Shown here in pieces: positions 1 through 6,462 of a stretch of DNA of 6,915 bases. Source of the DNA: Candidatus Omnitrophota bacterium. Its GTDB lineage: Bacteria > Omnitrophota > Gorgyraeia > Zapsychrales > JANLHA01. Numbering within the stretch: position 1 is the first letter of the stretch; every line of letters starts with the position of its first letter. The notes below the pieces were generated by a model, which was not told the DNA's origin, searched no databases, and saw nothing but the letters and a program-made list of their open reading frames with translations. Position numbers and translations under genes: made by a program. The stretch spans positions 1 to 6,915 of the forward strand of contig JAHFFS010000081.1 in NCBI GenBank assembly GCA_023247815.1, given 5' to 3'.

Positions 1-904
1 GATAGGGTTGCCGTGAATCAACCGTTGTTGCCACTTGTGACGCGGCTTCAGTTAATCCATAGGTTAAATACAGCGCGAGATTGTATTGCCGGGCTTGCTT
101 GACCAACTCTGTTGGGATAGCTCCACCACCTAAAAGGATCGCTTTCAAGGCTTTTAAACGCACAGTTGCTTGCCGATCTTCAAGCAACCGTTTGAACTGG
201 GTACTGACCAATGAAACGTGGGTTATTTCCTTTGACCGTGACAAAACATCGATCGATTTCTCGTTGGCATCAGGCAGATAAATCGTTGCCCCCGCCAAAA
301 AGCAGCGGAACAAAATACCCAACCCACTGACATGATGAAGCGGTAAGGATAACAGTCAACAATCATTCGTCCTTAAGGGGATGTTTTCGTTTGATCCTTT
401 GGCGTTCCAAAAATGATTTCCAATCGTGTGGCAGACCAGCTTAGGAATTCCAGTGGTCCCCGAGGTAAGAAGCACCGTCGCTGGTTGATCAAAAACAAAA
501 TCAAATCTCTGACTGAAAATATCTTCGGCTAAATCATTGGTCAAATTTTCTAAAGAAAGACCTTTTGTTGAGAAATCCGTTCGCGAAGAAATGGAGTGAA
601 CATCTCCCTTAAACTGACTCTTAAGCGATTTCAATTGGATCTCTGGCAGTCGCGCGGGAATCAAACAAGTGATCACTTTCAAACGCCATAAAGCAAAAAC
701 AATGACAATGATCTGCCAAGAGCTTGCGCTAGGAATGATCACAGTATCATTTGCTTTGATCCCCTGCTTGATCAAACGACGACCAGCATCTTCAATGTAC
801 GCGGCCAACTGTTGGTAAGTCAGAGTAATATCATTGCAAAAAAGCGCGGGACTTTGCGGTTGATTCTGCGCCGCGGTTTGGATGGGGCAATTGAAACGAT
901 CCAT
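1..904 (-). pseudogene. menE: o-succinylbenzoate-CoA ligase (MenE), interrupted by one in-frame TGA; 3' end outside window
   Basis: MenE is an adenylate-forming enzyme that activates o-succinylbenzoate (OSB) with ATP and CoA to OSB-CoA in menaquinone synthesis. The ATG at 904 overlaps the menC stop (TAATG) and follows a good ribosome binding site. Residues 1-182 include the N-terminal lobe and the AMP-binding P-loop TSGTTGIPK (about 147-155). Codon 183 is TGA (356-358). Translating on in the same frame gives LLSLPLHHVSGLGI, then ILLGGGAIPTEL, then the YGLTE motif (47-61), and stays open to base 1. In MenE relatives the residue before LLSLPL is Trp (TGG), so the TGA looks like a single-base nonsense change. 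About 301 codons are visible; full MenE is about 450 residues, so roughly 150 residues lie beyond the window. Without readthrough the 182-residue product would lack most of the active site. A sequencing error is the main alternative. Confidence 0.88.
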
Positions 905-1998
905 TACACCACCTCTTTTAAACCACTCTTCTTTAGCCTGATTTCTGATAATGGGAAATGATCAAGATCAATGTGGGCATGTTCAACCAAGGCATGACCA
1001 TCTAAAATGTCAGTTTGAAAAAAATGTCCTGTATCTAAACCTGCTGTAACCCCCTTAGCGAAGCTGGCGGAACACTGCGCGTTAACATACATACCTAGAG
1101 CGGATTCGAAACTTGAACTGATGATGACCCGCATCCCTTGACTGTGTGCCAAATCAGCAATTTCCCAGGCGCGGTCAATACCGCCCAAAACCATGGGCTT
1201 AAGAACCACGATTTCCGCTCCTTCGAGATGTTTGATGGTTTTCCAGTCATGAATCCTCAACGACTCGTCTAACGCGACCGGAATCAAAGTTTGTTGAAAA
1301 AAATCCGGAATTTGCTCAATGTTTTTAAATGGTTCTTCAATGAATTCAATATTGCGAATCCCGACCTTGTTGACAAACTCGACCGCCTCATCAAAATTCC
1401 AGGACTGATTGATATCGAGCCTGAGCATGGCTTTGTCCTGAATAAGCTCGTCGATCTTTTTGACTTTCTCAATATCCTTGCTCAATTCCTCCAAACCCAA
1501 TTTCAACTTAATTGACTGGTATCCTGATTGCAGCAGGATTTCGACTTCATTTAACAATTCTTTGAGATTGCCTTGGGCAAGGCCGTTGACCGCAATGCGC
1601 GGTCGCGGATTTTGATCTAATAATTGTGCTATGGATTTTTTTTGCTTGCTCGCTAAAAGCATCAACAGCGCTGATTCAATGCCCATCTGAACCGAAGGAA
1701 AAATGTCATCCAAATCCTGACACCAGCGGCTTAGATCACCGTGCTGCAGGTGGAATTTTTCGGCATACGACTGAGCCTTCAAATACTCGCTCAAATTTTG
1801 GATTTGACTTTCAGCCTGCTTCAAGGTTTCTTTGCTGATTCCAGGCAAAGGCGCTATTTCGCCATAACCGATTTGCCCAGACTCATTTTTAAATTCAAGA
1901 ACGAGGCCTTCGCGAATTTTTAAAGCTTTGCCTTTGATGATAAACGGTTTTTTAAGCGGAAGTTGATAATGGTAAAACCGGATGCTTTTGAGAATCAT
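904..1998 (-). CDS. menC: o-succinylbenzoate synthase (MenC), enolase superfamily
   Basis: This cytosolic enzyme dehydrates SHCHC to o-succinylbenzoate, the substrate of the MenE encoded next. From the ATG at 1998 the protein has 364 residues, normal for the family. The N-terminal capping domain leads into the barrel with the catalytic lysine motif KLK (164-166). The metal ligands are D195 in LRLDIN, the IEEP glutamate at 221/222 and D244 in ALDES, and the second catalytic lysine is K267 in VLKP. All expected residues are present. The reading frame extends six codons upstream to a TTG, but the ATG at 1998 overlaps the menA stop as ATGA, the usual sign of translational coupling, so it is preferred. 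Related enolase-superfamily enzymes (N-succinylamino acid racemase, dipeptide epimerase) share these motifs. The men neighbours decide for MenC. Confidence 0.93.
   Translation of the reverse strand: MILKSIRFYHYQLPLKKPFIIKGKALKIREGLVLEFKNESGQIGYGEIAPLPGISKETLKQAESQIQNLSEYLKAQSYAEKFHLQHGDLSRWCQDLDDIFPSVQMGIESALLMLLASKQKKSIAQLLDQNPRPRIAVNGLAQGNLKELLNEVEILLQSGYQSIKLKLGLEELSKDIEKVKKIDELIQDKAMLRLDINQSWNFDEAVEFVNKVGIRNIEFIEEPFKNIEQIPDFFQQTLIPVALDESLRIHDWKTIKHLEGAEIVVLKPMVLGGIDRAWEIADLAHSQGMRVIISSSFESALGMYVNAQCSASFAKGVTAGLDTGHFFQTDILDGHALVEHAHIDLDHFPLSEIRLKKSGLKEVV
905..918 (-). promoter_or_regulatory. ribosome binding site for menE
   Basis: The minus strand reads AAAGAGGTGGTGTA directly before the ATG at 904. 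The GAGG core (912-915) is 7 nt from the start codon, and the site lies in the last codons of menC. It is the clearest Shine-Dalgarno sequence in the men operon and supports ATG 904 as the menE start. Confidence 0.6.
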
Positions 1999-2879
1999 AA
2001 CATCCACCCGACGCAAAAAAGCAGCGTGTAAATCACCAGCAGAAAACCGGTGTAATGCAAAATCCGGTTTAAGGACGGTCCGTCCTTTTTAGAATAAACA
2101 ATTTGAACGGCGGGCACGGCAAAAATGAGCACCAAGACCGCCCAGAGAACACCGATTCGGTCATGCATAATCCCATAAACAGCGACCGGTGTTAGCGATG
2201 CTAAAACGACAAGTAACAAATATTCACATTGAGCGAATCGCCGGCCAAAACGGACGGCCAACGTTTTCTTGTCCGAGATCCTATCGGTTCTGATATCGCG
2301 CAGGTTGTTGACGACCAAAATGGCCGTGGATAAAAATCCACACCCGAGCCCGGCGATGATGACCGCTAAATTGATTTCAAAGGATTGTACGTAATAAGTC
2401 CCAGCAACCGCAACCGGACCAAAAAAAATCAAAACAAAAATTTCTCCCAATCCCATATAGCCGATTGGCCGCGGTCCGGCGGTATAAAAAATTCCAGAAA
2501 GCACTGCTAATAAGGCGATCACAGCAATCGGCCAGCCGGCGCGTAAAATCAACCAAATGCTACTGATGATCGCGAGACCAAAAACAAAAATGACAGCATT
2601 GAGCATGGTCTTGGGAGTGACGAACCCGGATGAGGTAACCCGTTGCGGACCGATCCGCTCACTTGTGTCCACACCTTTACGGAAATCAAAATAATCGTTG
2701 GCGAAATTGGTGCCGATCTGCAGCAAGATGGCGGTGATCAATGCCACACCAGCACTTTGGAAATCTTGCAGTCCATCACCAAAGGCCATGACCGTCCCCA
2801 TCACGACGGGTGCCATGCTGGCCGGTAAAGTCTTCGGTCGAACAGCCATAACCCAAACACTTAACGGCGATGGTTTCAT
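1995..2879 (-). CDS. menA: 1,4-dihydroxy-2-naphthoate polyprenyltransferase (MenA)
   Basis: An integral inner-membrane prenyltransferase of the UbiA superfamily that attaches a polyprenyl chain to 1,4-dihydroxy-2-naphthoate with loss of CO2, giving demethylmenaquinone. The 294-residue protein has the first Asp-rich motif NDYFDFRKGVD (61-71) and the second motif NNLRDIRTDRISDKKTLAVRFG (about 191-212), which together bind Mg2+ and the prenyl diphosphate. The rest is mostly hydrophobic segments, consistent with about eight or nine membrane helices. RPKTLPAS near the N-terminus and GPQRVTSSG (77-85) are typical of MenA rather than UbiA. The ATG lies 6 nt after the menB stop without an obvious ribosome binding site, suggesting coupling. 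The TGA stop overlaps the menC ATG. Confidence 0.94.
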   Translation of the reverse strand: MKPSPLSVWVMAVRPKTLPASMAPVVMGTVMAFGDGLQDFQSAGVALITAILLQIGTNFANDYFDFRKGVDTSERIGPQRVTSSGFVTPKTMLNAVIFVFGLAIISSIWLILRAGWPIAVIALLAVLSGIFYTAGPRPIGYMGLGEIFVLIFFGPVAVAGTYYVQSFEINLAVIIAGLGCGFLSTAILVVNNLRDIRTDRISDKKTLAVRFGRRFAQCEYLLLVVLASLTPVAVYGIMHDRIGVLWAVLVLIFAVPAVQIVYSKKDGPSLNRILHYTGFLLVIYTLLFCVGWML

Positions 2880-2885
2880 TTTGAA

Positions 2886-3746
2886 TTAAGGTCTTCGCGG
2901 GAATTTAGAAAAATCTGGTTTACGTTTTTCCAGAAAGGCGTTGCGTCCTTCCTGGCCTTCCTCGGTCATATAAAAAAGCATGGTGGCGTTACCGGCGAGT
3001 TCTTGAAGGCCGGCCTGCCCGTCGCAATCGGCATTCAAAGCCGCCTTCAAACAGCGGATCGCCATCGGCGAATTGGCCAAAATCTCTTTGCACCAATGAA
3101 CGGTTTCAGTTTCAAGCTGTTCATACGGAACAACTTTGTTGACCAGCCCCATTTGCAAGGCTTCTTGGGCGTTGTATTGCCGGCAGAGAAACCAAATTTC
3201 GCGAGCTTTTTTTTGTCCGACAATGCGCGCCATATAAGACGCGCCATAACCACCGTCGAAGGAACCGACCTTCGGTCCGGTCTGGCCAAAAATCGCGTTG
3301 TCAGCGGCAATCGATAGATCACAGAGCAAATGCAAAATGTGCCCGCCACCGATCGCGTAGCCGGCTATCATGGCGATGATCGGCTTGGGGCAAGTACGGA
3401 TCTGGCGCTGAAAATCGAGGACGTTCAAACGATGGGTCCCTTGGGCGTCTTTATATCCGGCGTTCCCACGAATTTTTTGATCACCACCAGAACAAAAGGC
3501 CTCTTTCCCCTCGCCGGTAAGAATGACGACACCAATCTTTTCATCGTCACGCGCGTCATTGAGTGCCTTCATCATTTCTTGAACGGTTAAAGGACGAAAA
3601 GCGTTTCTGACTTGCGGGCGGTTGATCGTAATTTTAGCGATCCCCTCTGACTTTTGGTATTTGATGTCTTCGAAGGAACCTGCCGATTGCCATGTGGACA
3701 ATGATTTTTGAATGGATTTCTTTTTCATGACATCTAAAGTCTTCAT
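2886..3746 (-). CDS. menB: 1,4-dihydroxy-2-naphthoyl-CoA synthase (MenB), bicarbonate-dependent type
   Basis: MenB is a crotonase-fold enzyme that closes the second ring of OSB-CoA to give 1,4-dihydroxy-2-naphthoyl-CoA (Dieckmann-type). The 286-residue protein closely follows the E. coli enzyme (about 285) in remembered sequence. It has the oxyanion-hole segments SGGDQ (86-90) and IGGGH (132-136), and Y98 matching the E. coli active-site Tyr97. QTGPKVGSFDGG (155-166) carries the catalytic Ser162 and Asp164. Gly157, where the bicarbonate-independent class has Asp, marks the bicarbonate-using type I class. The C-terminus ends with the typical KPDFSKF. Start choice is uncertain: a TTG at 3752, ATG at 3746 and ATG at 3728 are in frame and none has a clear Shine-Dalgarno. 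The ATG at 3746 is preferred because it is the first ATG after the likely promoter. It is the first gene of the local men operon. Confidence 0.95.
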   Translation of the reverse strand: MKTLDVMKKKSIQKSLSTWQSAGSFEDIKYQKSEGIAKITINRPQVRNAFRPLTVQEMMKALNDARDDEKIGVVILTGEGKEAFCSGGDQKIRGNAGYKDAQGTHRLNVLDFQRQIRTCPKPIIAMIAGYAIGGGHILHLLCDLSIAADNAIFGQTGPKVGSFDGGYGASYMARIVGQKKAREIWFLCRQYNAQEALQMGLVNKVVPYEQLETETVHWCKEILANSPMAIRCLKAALNADCDGQAGLQELAGNATMLFYMTEEGQEGRNAFLEKRKPDFSKFPRRP

Positions 3747-3769
3747 GTTCAATGTGTTTGATTGAAATT

Positions 3770-3797
3770 ATTTTAACACGAGGGTGAATTTTTGCAA
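3770..3797 (-). promoter_or_regulatory. candidate sigma-70-type promoter of the men operon
   Basis: The minus strand has TTGCAA (3792-3797, four of six match the -35 consensus), a 16-nt spacer, then TAAAAT (3770-3775, five of six match the -10 consensus). It lies in the 79-nt gap between uspA and menB. Transcription would start about 15-20 nt before the menB ATG, leaving a short leader with no visible ribosome binding site. No rho-independent terminator for uspA is evident in the gap, so readthrough from the upstream operon is possible. Confidence 0.4.
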
Positions 3798-3825
3798 AAG
3801 AATATGCAAAGACGCAACGAAGAAA

Positions 3826-4251
3826 CTATTTGTGGGCTTTGATCATTAAAATGGGGATATCGGTGCGATGCCGAATGTTGTCGGCAACGCTTCCCAAGAT
3901 TAAATCTTGAAGAAATCGATGCCCGTGAGTTGACATCGCGATCAAATCGACTTTTTCTTTTTCCGCGATATTCAAAATTTGATCGGGTGGTTCTCCGGCC
4001 AGCAAATAAATTTTTACTTTATGTCCCTCTTGAGTTAGCTTTTCTTGACAGCGAAGCAGATAATCATGATCCTTTTTAATTTCTTCCGAATCTTGGAGGT
4101 TCAATTGTTTTTGGTATCTGGCGGCAAACCCTTCTGCCACGTGCACAAGAATTAGATTAGCTTTCAGTTGTTTAGCTAAAGGTCGAATGTGATTTAAAAT
4201 GGCCTTATCAGAAGGTGAATTATCAAGTGGAATTAAAATATGCTTATACAT
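3826..4251 (-). CDS. universal stress protein, UspA family (single domain)
   Basis: A 141-residue single-domain UspA protein, a normal length. It opens with the typical first strand YKHILIPLDNS (2-12), where Asp10 would contact nucleotide. It ends with the nucleotide-binding loop STHG (107-110), nine residues, then GS (120-121), and the final strand IPILMIK. The family motif is G-2x-G-9x-G(S/T). Ser replaces the first Gly here, a change I recall as common among likely ATP-binding members, so ATP binding is plausible but not shown. The ATG is 4 nt after the mntH stop, so the protein is almost certainly made together with the transporter. A role in tuning or protecting metal uptake is only an inference from this placement. 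Confidence 0.9.
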   Translation of the reverse strand: MYKHILIPLDNSPSDKAILNHIRPLAKQLKANLILVHVAEGFAARYQKQLNLQDSEEIKKDHDYLLRCQEKLTQEGHKVKIYLLAGEPPDQILNIAEKEKVDLIAMSTHGHRFLQDLILGSVADNIRHRTDIPILMIKAHK

Positions 4252-4255
4252 AGTT

Positions 4256-5626
4256 TTATTTTAACCAAGACAGGGCCGTTTGCAATAACAAATAAAGATT
4301 AAGACTAACAATGATAACCGTCACAATCCAGGCTAAAAATTTTAGCCAATTGGGATTAGCAAACTTTCCCATTTTCCTTTTTTCGCTAGTAAACCACACC
4401 AGCGGTACAACCGCAAAACTTAGCTGTAAAGAAAGAATGACCTGACTGAGAATCAAAAGCTGCCCCACTCCTTTCTCTCCATACATGACAGCAACAATGA
4501 CGGCGGGAACAATGGCAACCAAACGAGTGAGCAAGCGACGCATCCAAGGACGCAATCGAATTTCAAGGAATCCTTCCATGACAATCTGTCCGGCCAGAGT
4601 GCCGGTCAACGTTGAATTTTGACCCGAGGCTAAAAGTGCGACGGCAAATAAAACACTGGCAAATGGTACGCCTAAAACTGGTGACAACAACTGATACGCA
4701 TCGGCAATATCAGCGACATTTCCATGTTGGGTTCCATGAAAGGCTGCGGCACTTAAAATTAAAATTGCAGCATTGATAAAAAACGCACATAACAAAGCGG
4801 CTGTTGAATCAATGGTCGCAAAACGGATAGCCATGGCTTTACCAGTATCGTTACGTTCGAAAGCACGTGTCTGTACAATACTGGAATGCAAGTAAAGATT
4901 ATGCGGCATGACGGTTGCCCCTAAAATGCCGATCGCGATGTAAAGCATTTCTGGATTTGTCACGATTTCCGGTTTCGGCAACAGATTTTGAATGATCAGT
5001 GGTAGCGATGGATGAGAAACCGCCATTTCATAAGCGAAACAACCGCCAATCACCACAATGAGACTGGCGACGAGACATTCCAAAATACGAAACCCTTTAT
5101 TCTGTAAAAAAAGAATCAACATGACGTCAAATGCGGTAATCAAAATTCCAACAACCAATGGAATCTTAAACAACAGATTCAAAGCGATTGCTGAACCAAT
5201 GACTTCTGCTAAATCACATGCGGCAATGGCGATTTCGCAAAGAACCCATAAAAATAGTCCTACCGGTTTTGAAAAGTTATCACGACAAGCTTGGGCCAAA
5301 TCACGTCCGGTCACAATCCCTAATTTCAGAGACAAATGCTGTAATAAAATCGCCATAAAATTGGAAATCAAGATGACCGAGATCAAGGTGTAGCCAAACT
5401 TGGCCCCCCCTGCCAAATCCGTTGCCCAGTTACCGGGATCCATATAGCCAACAGCAACCATTAGTCCCGGGCCGGCAAAGGCCATCATCTTTCGCCAAAA
5501 GGACGCATTTGCGGGGACGACAATGGATGAAAAGACTTCCGGTAAGCTTGGGGTCTTCGCAGCTTTACGCCAACCCGGATGACTATCCGGTGAGACCGCT
5601 ATTTCTTGATTTGTGGATTCTGACAT
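4256..5626 (-). CDS. mntH: Nramp-family divalent metal (Mn2+/Fe2+) transporter, MntH-like
   Basis: An inner-membrane, proton-coupled importer of Mn2+ and Fe2+. The 456-residue protein (from ATG 5626) has a polar N-terminal tail of about 45 residues, then about eleven hydrophobic segments. The metal-site motifs are intact: DPGN in the first membrane helix (63-66) and MPH in the sixth (240-242). The fourth-helix segment DLAEVIGSAIALNLLF and the conserved ASGQNSTLTGTLAGQ loop are also present. The frame extends three codons to a TTG at 5635, but the ATG at 5626 is preferred. Even so, the start lies inside the 3' end of the fur-family gene (28-nt overlap), which points to translational coupling and to control by that regulator. 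Mn2+ versus Fe2+ preference cannot be read from the sequence. Confidence 0.93.
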   Translation of the reverse strand: MSESTNQEIAVSPDSHPGWRKAAKTPSLPEVFSSIVVPANASFWRKMMAFAGPGLMVAVGYMDPGNWATDLAGGAKFGYTLISVILISNFMAILLQHLSLKLGIVTGRDLAQACRDNFSKPVGLFLWVLCEIAIAACDLAEVIGSAIALNLLFKIPLVVGILITAFDVMLILFLQNKGFRILECLVASLIVVIGGCFAYEMAVSHPSLPLIIQNLLPKPEIVTNPEMLYIAIGILGATVMPHNLYLHSSIVQTRAFERNDTGKAMAIRFATIDSTAALLCAFFINAAILILSAAAFHGTQHGNVADIADAYQLLSPVLGVPFASVLFAVALLASGQNSTLTGTLAGQIVMEGFLEIRLRPWMRRLLTRLVAIVPAVIVAVMYGEKGVGQLLILSQVILSLQLSFAVVPLVWFTSEKRKMGKFANPNWLKFLAWIVTVIIVSLNLYLLLQTALSWLK

Positions 5627-6063
5627 TTTTGACAAATCCCATAAAAATGCATTTCGTGACCTAAAATTTTAAACCCTTGTTTTTCTAAATAAGGTTTATA
5701 AACAGCATCCTCTTTTAAATCGGGAAACTCGATAAAATCATGACAACGTAAACACTGAGCATGATGATGTGGTTTTTCATCATAAAGATGTTCAAAATGG
5801 TGATGCTTATCACCAAAAGCCGTCTCTCTGATGATGCCAGATTCTAATAATTCTTTAAGCACACGATAAACCGTCGCCCTTGAAATCTTATTTTTATTAA
5901 AACAAATTTTTGCCAATTCTTCCGATGTGAAATGACCGTGGTTTCGAATGGCCTCATTAAAAACGATCTTACGAGCCCGGCTTATTTGCAGGCCGGACAG
6001 ACTCAGATGTTTTTCAAACTTAGTTCTTTCTTGAAGGAACGTTGATTTGGTGTTTAAGCGCAT
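5599..6063 (-). CDS. Fur-family metal-responsive transcriptional regulator
   Basis: A DNA-binding repressor of the Fur superfamily, 154 residues from the ATG at 6063 (an in-frame GTG at 6072 is the alternative; neither has a clear ribosome binding site). The winged-helix domain includes the recognition helix ISRATVYRVLKELLESG (60-76). The dimerisation half has two CxxC pairs (C104/C107, C144/C147) that would hold structural zinc. It also has candidate sensory ligands: H44, the cluster H87-H89 with E91, and H99-H101. Glu at 91 and in DFIEF resembles Fur more than PerR, which uses Asp at those ligand positions. The overlap with mntH suggests it controls Mn or Fe uptake (Fur-, Mur- or MntR-like role), but Zur-like function cannot be excluded by eye. 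It probably also regulates itself through the inverted repeat at 6088-6109. Confidence 0.9.
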   Translation of the reverse strand: MRLNTKSTFLQERTKFEKHLSLSGLQISRARKIVFNEAIRNHGHFTSEELAKICFNKNKISRATVYRVLKELLESGIIRETAFGDKHHHFEHLYDEKPHHHAQCLRCHDFIEFPDLKEDAVYKPYLEKQGFKILGHEMHFYGICQKCQNPQIKK

Positions 6064-6087
6064 ATGAGACACTGTATCATGCTAAAC

Positions 6088-6109
6088 TTAAAAATCAATA
6101 AATTTTTAA
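6088..6109. promoter_or_regulatory. perfect 8-6-8 inverted repeat, candidate operator of the fur-mntH-uspA operon
   Basis: TTAAAAAT and ATTTTTAA are perfect inverted arms (6088-6095 and 6102-6109) around a 6-nt centre. The element is about 25-45 nt upstream of the regulator's ATG, where an operator overlapping the promoter is expected. A loose promoter, TTGATT, 16 nt, TACAGT on the minus strand, overlaps it. Fur-family sites are usually AT-rich dyads, but the arm spacing differs from the classic Fur and PerR boxes. With arms made only of A and T, chance symmetry is possible. Confidence 0.35.
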
Positions 6110-6110
6110 A

Positions 6111-6448
6111 AACACTTTGTTGGCCTACTGTGGCAATGAATTGGCGAAGCAGTTTAATCAGTTCGTTTCATGTGGGGCGGCAAGCTTCGTGGTCGATAGC
6201 GCAACAGGATAATTTTGGGGATGTCTCAATCCACGCGCCCACGTGGGGCGCGACTTGAGCAGATGATGATGGTTGTTCCAGTAAATTCCCAAGTAAATAA
6301 AACTCATCATATAACTCAAAGAAGTTGGGACCAACAAATACAATCCGACTAGCTCAGATGTGTGCGGTGGCCGCAATTCCAAGACCATGATGGTGATGAT
6401 GCTCGCGATTACCCCGTTGCTGAATGCCTCCATACGTCCCTAATCCAT
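6111..6448 (-). pseudogene. TMEM175-family (DUF1211) potassium channel gene, broken by stop, CRISPR-like repeat and frameshift
   Basis: The intact gene would encode a small membrane protein of the bacterial TMEM175 K+ channel family, usually about 200 residues. From ATG 6448, placed 5 nt after a strong ribosome binding site, codons read M-D-stop-G-R-M-E-A-F-S-N. Codon 3 (6440-6442) is TAG. The next in-frame ATG (6433) could restart translation, but it lies after the Arg of the family's RxxxFSD signature, whose Asp is already Asn here. The frame continues through IITIMVLEL and SFIYLGIYWNNHHHLL, all typical of the family, then enters the 32-bp repeat at 6254. Beyond the repeat the same frame gives YPVAL (about 6197-6211), and another frame gives LLRQFIATVGQQSVF. 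These resemble the PVALY and R-x-x-I-x-x-x-G-x-x-S portions of the family's second half. This C-terminal assignment is my weaker inference from remembered family patterns. Confidence 0.75.
6223..6254 (-). CRISPR. solitary type I-C-like CRISPR repeat (32 bp)
   Basis: On the minus strand this 32-bp unit begins GTCGCGCCCCACGTGGGC and ends GCGTGGATTGAGAC. It has the length, palindromic core and ATTGAAAC-like 3' end typical of subtype I-C repeats, with one A-to-G change in that tail. A 7-bp stem CGCGCCC/GGGCGCG (6234-6240 with 6246-6252) and a 5-nt loop give the hairpin expected of a Cas5d-processed repeat. Only one full copy is present, so this is not an array. No cas gene lies in the window. It sits inside the TMEM175-like pseudogene, and its G+C is far higher than that of the surrounding DNA. 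It may be a relic, a collapsed array in the assembly, or the edge of a rearrangement. Confidence 0.7.
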
Positions 6449-6462
6449 TAAAACCTCACCTT
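6449..6462 (-). promoter_or_regulatory. strong ribosome binding site in front of the TMEM175-like pseudogene
   Basis: The minus strand reads AAGGTGAGGTTTTA and then ATG at 6448. The GGTGAGG core is 5 nt from that ATG, the best-placed Shine-Dalgarno in the right half of the window. It fixes the original start at 6448 rather than the ATG at 6433, and so shows that the TAG two codons later is an in-gene stop. It fills the whole 14-nt gap after the protease gene, suggesting the two genes were co-transcribed. Confidence 0.6.

Noticed and set aside
356..358. TGA as a reassigned tryptophan codon or selenocysteine codon
   Set aside because: menA ends naturally at TGA at its expected length, and the Trp codons I checked elsewhere in the window are TGG, so genetic code reassignment is unlikely. 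The family residue is Trp, not Cys, and I saw no convincing SECIS-like hairpin downstream.
3003..3317. Plus-strand open frame of 104 codons inside menB, and similar plus-strand frames over menC and mntH
   Set aside because: They lie antisense to well-conserved genes, show no recognisable family features, and are explained as shadows of the real reading frames.
3788..3812. Short TTTGCA / TGCAAA inverted repeat between uspA and menB as a terminator
   Set aside because: The stem is only six weak base pairs and no clean T run follows. It overlaps the likely -35 element of the men promoter instead.
6223..6254. The GC-rich palindrome as a rho-independent terminator
   Set aside because: The stem is not followed by a T run on either strand, and the full 32-bp unit including the non-palindromic tail matches the I-C repeat form better.
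6225..6259. An extended hairpin in which CTCAA (6225-6229) pairs with TTGAG (6255-6259) outside the repeat
   Set aside because: The TTGAG arm belongs to the channel coding sequence, and internal unpaired bases of unequal length separate it from the core stem, so this looks like chance.
6440..6442. TAG as a sense codon (recoded amber)
   Set aside because: The fur-family gene and the uspA gene both end at TAG at their expected family lengths, so TAG works as a stop in this genome.
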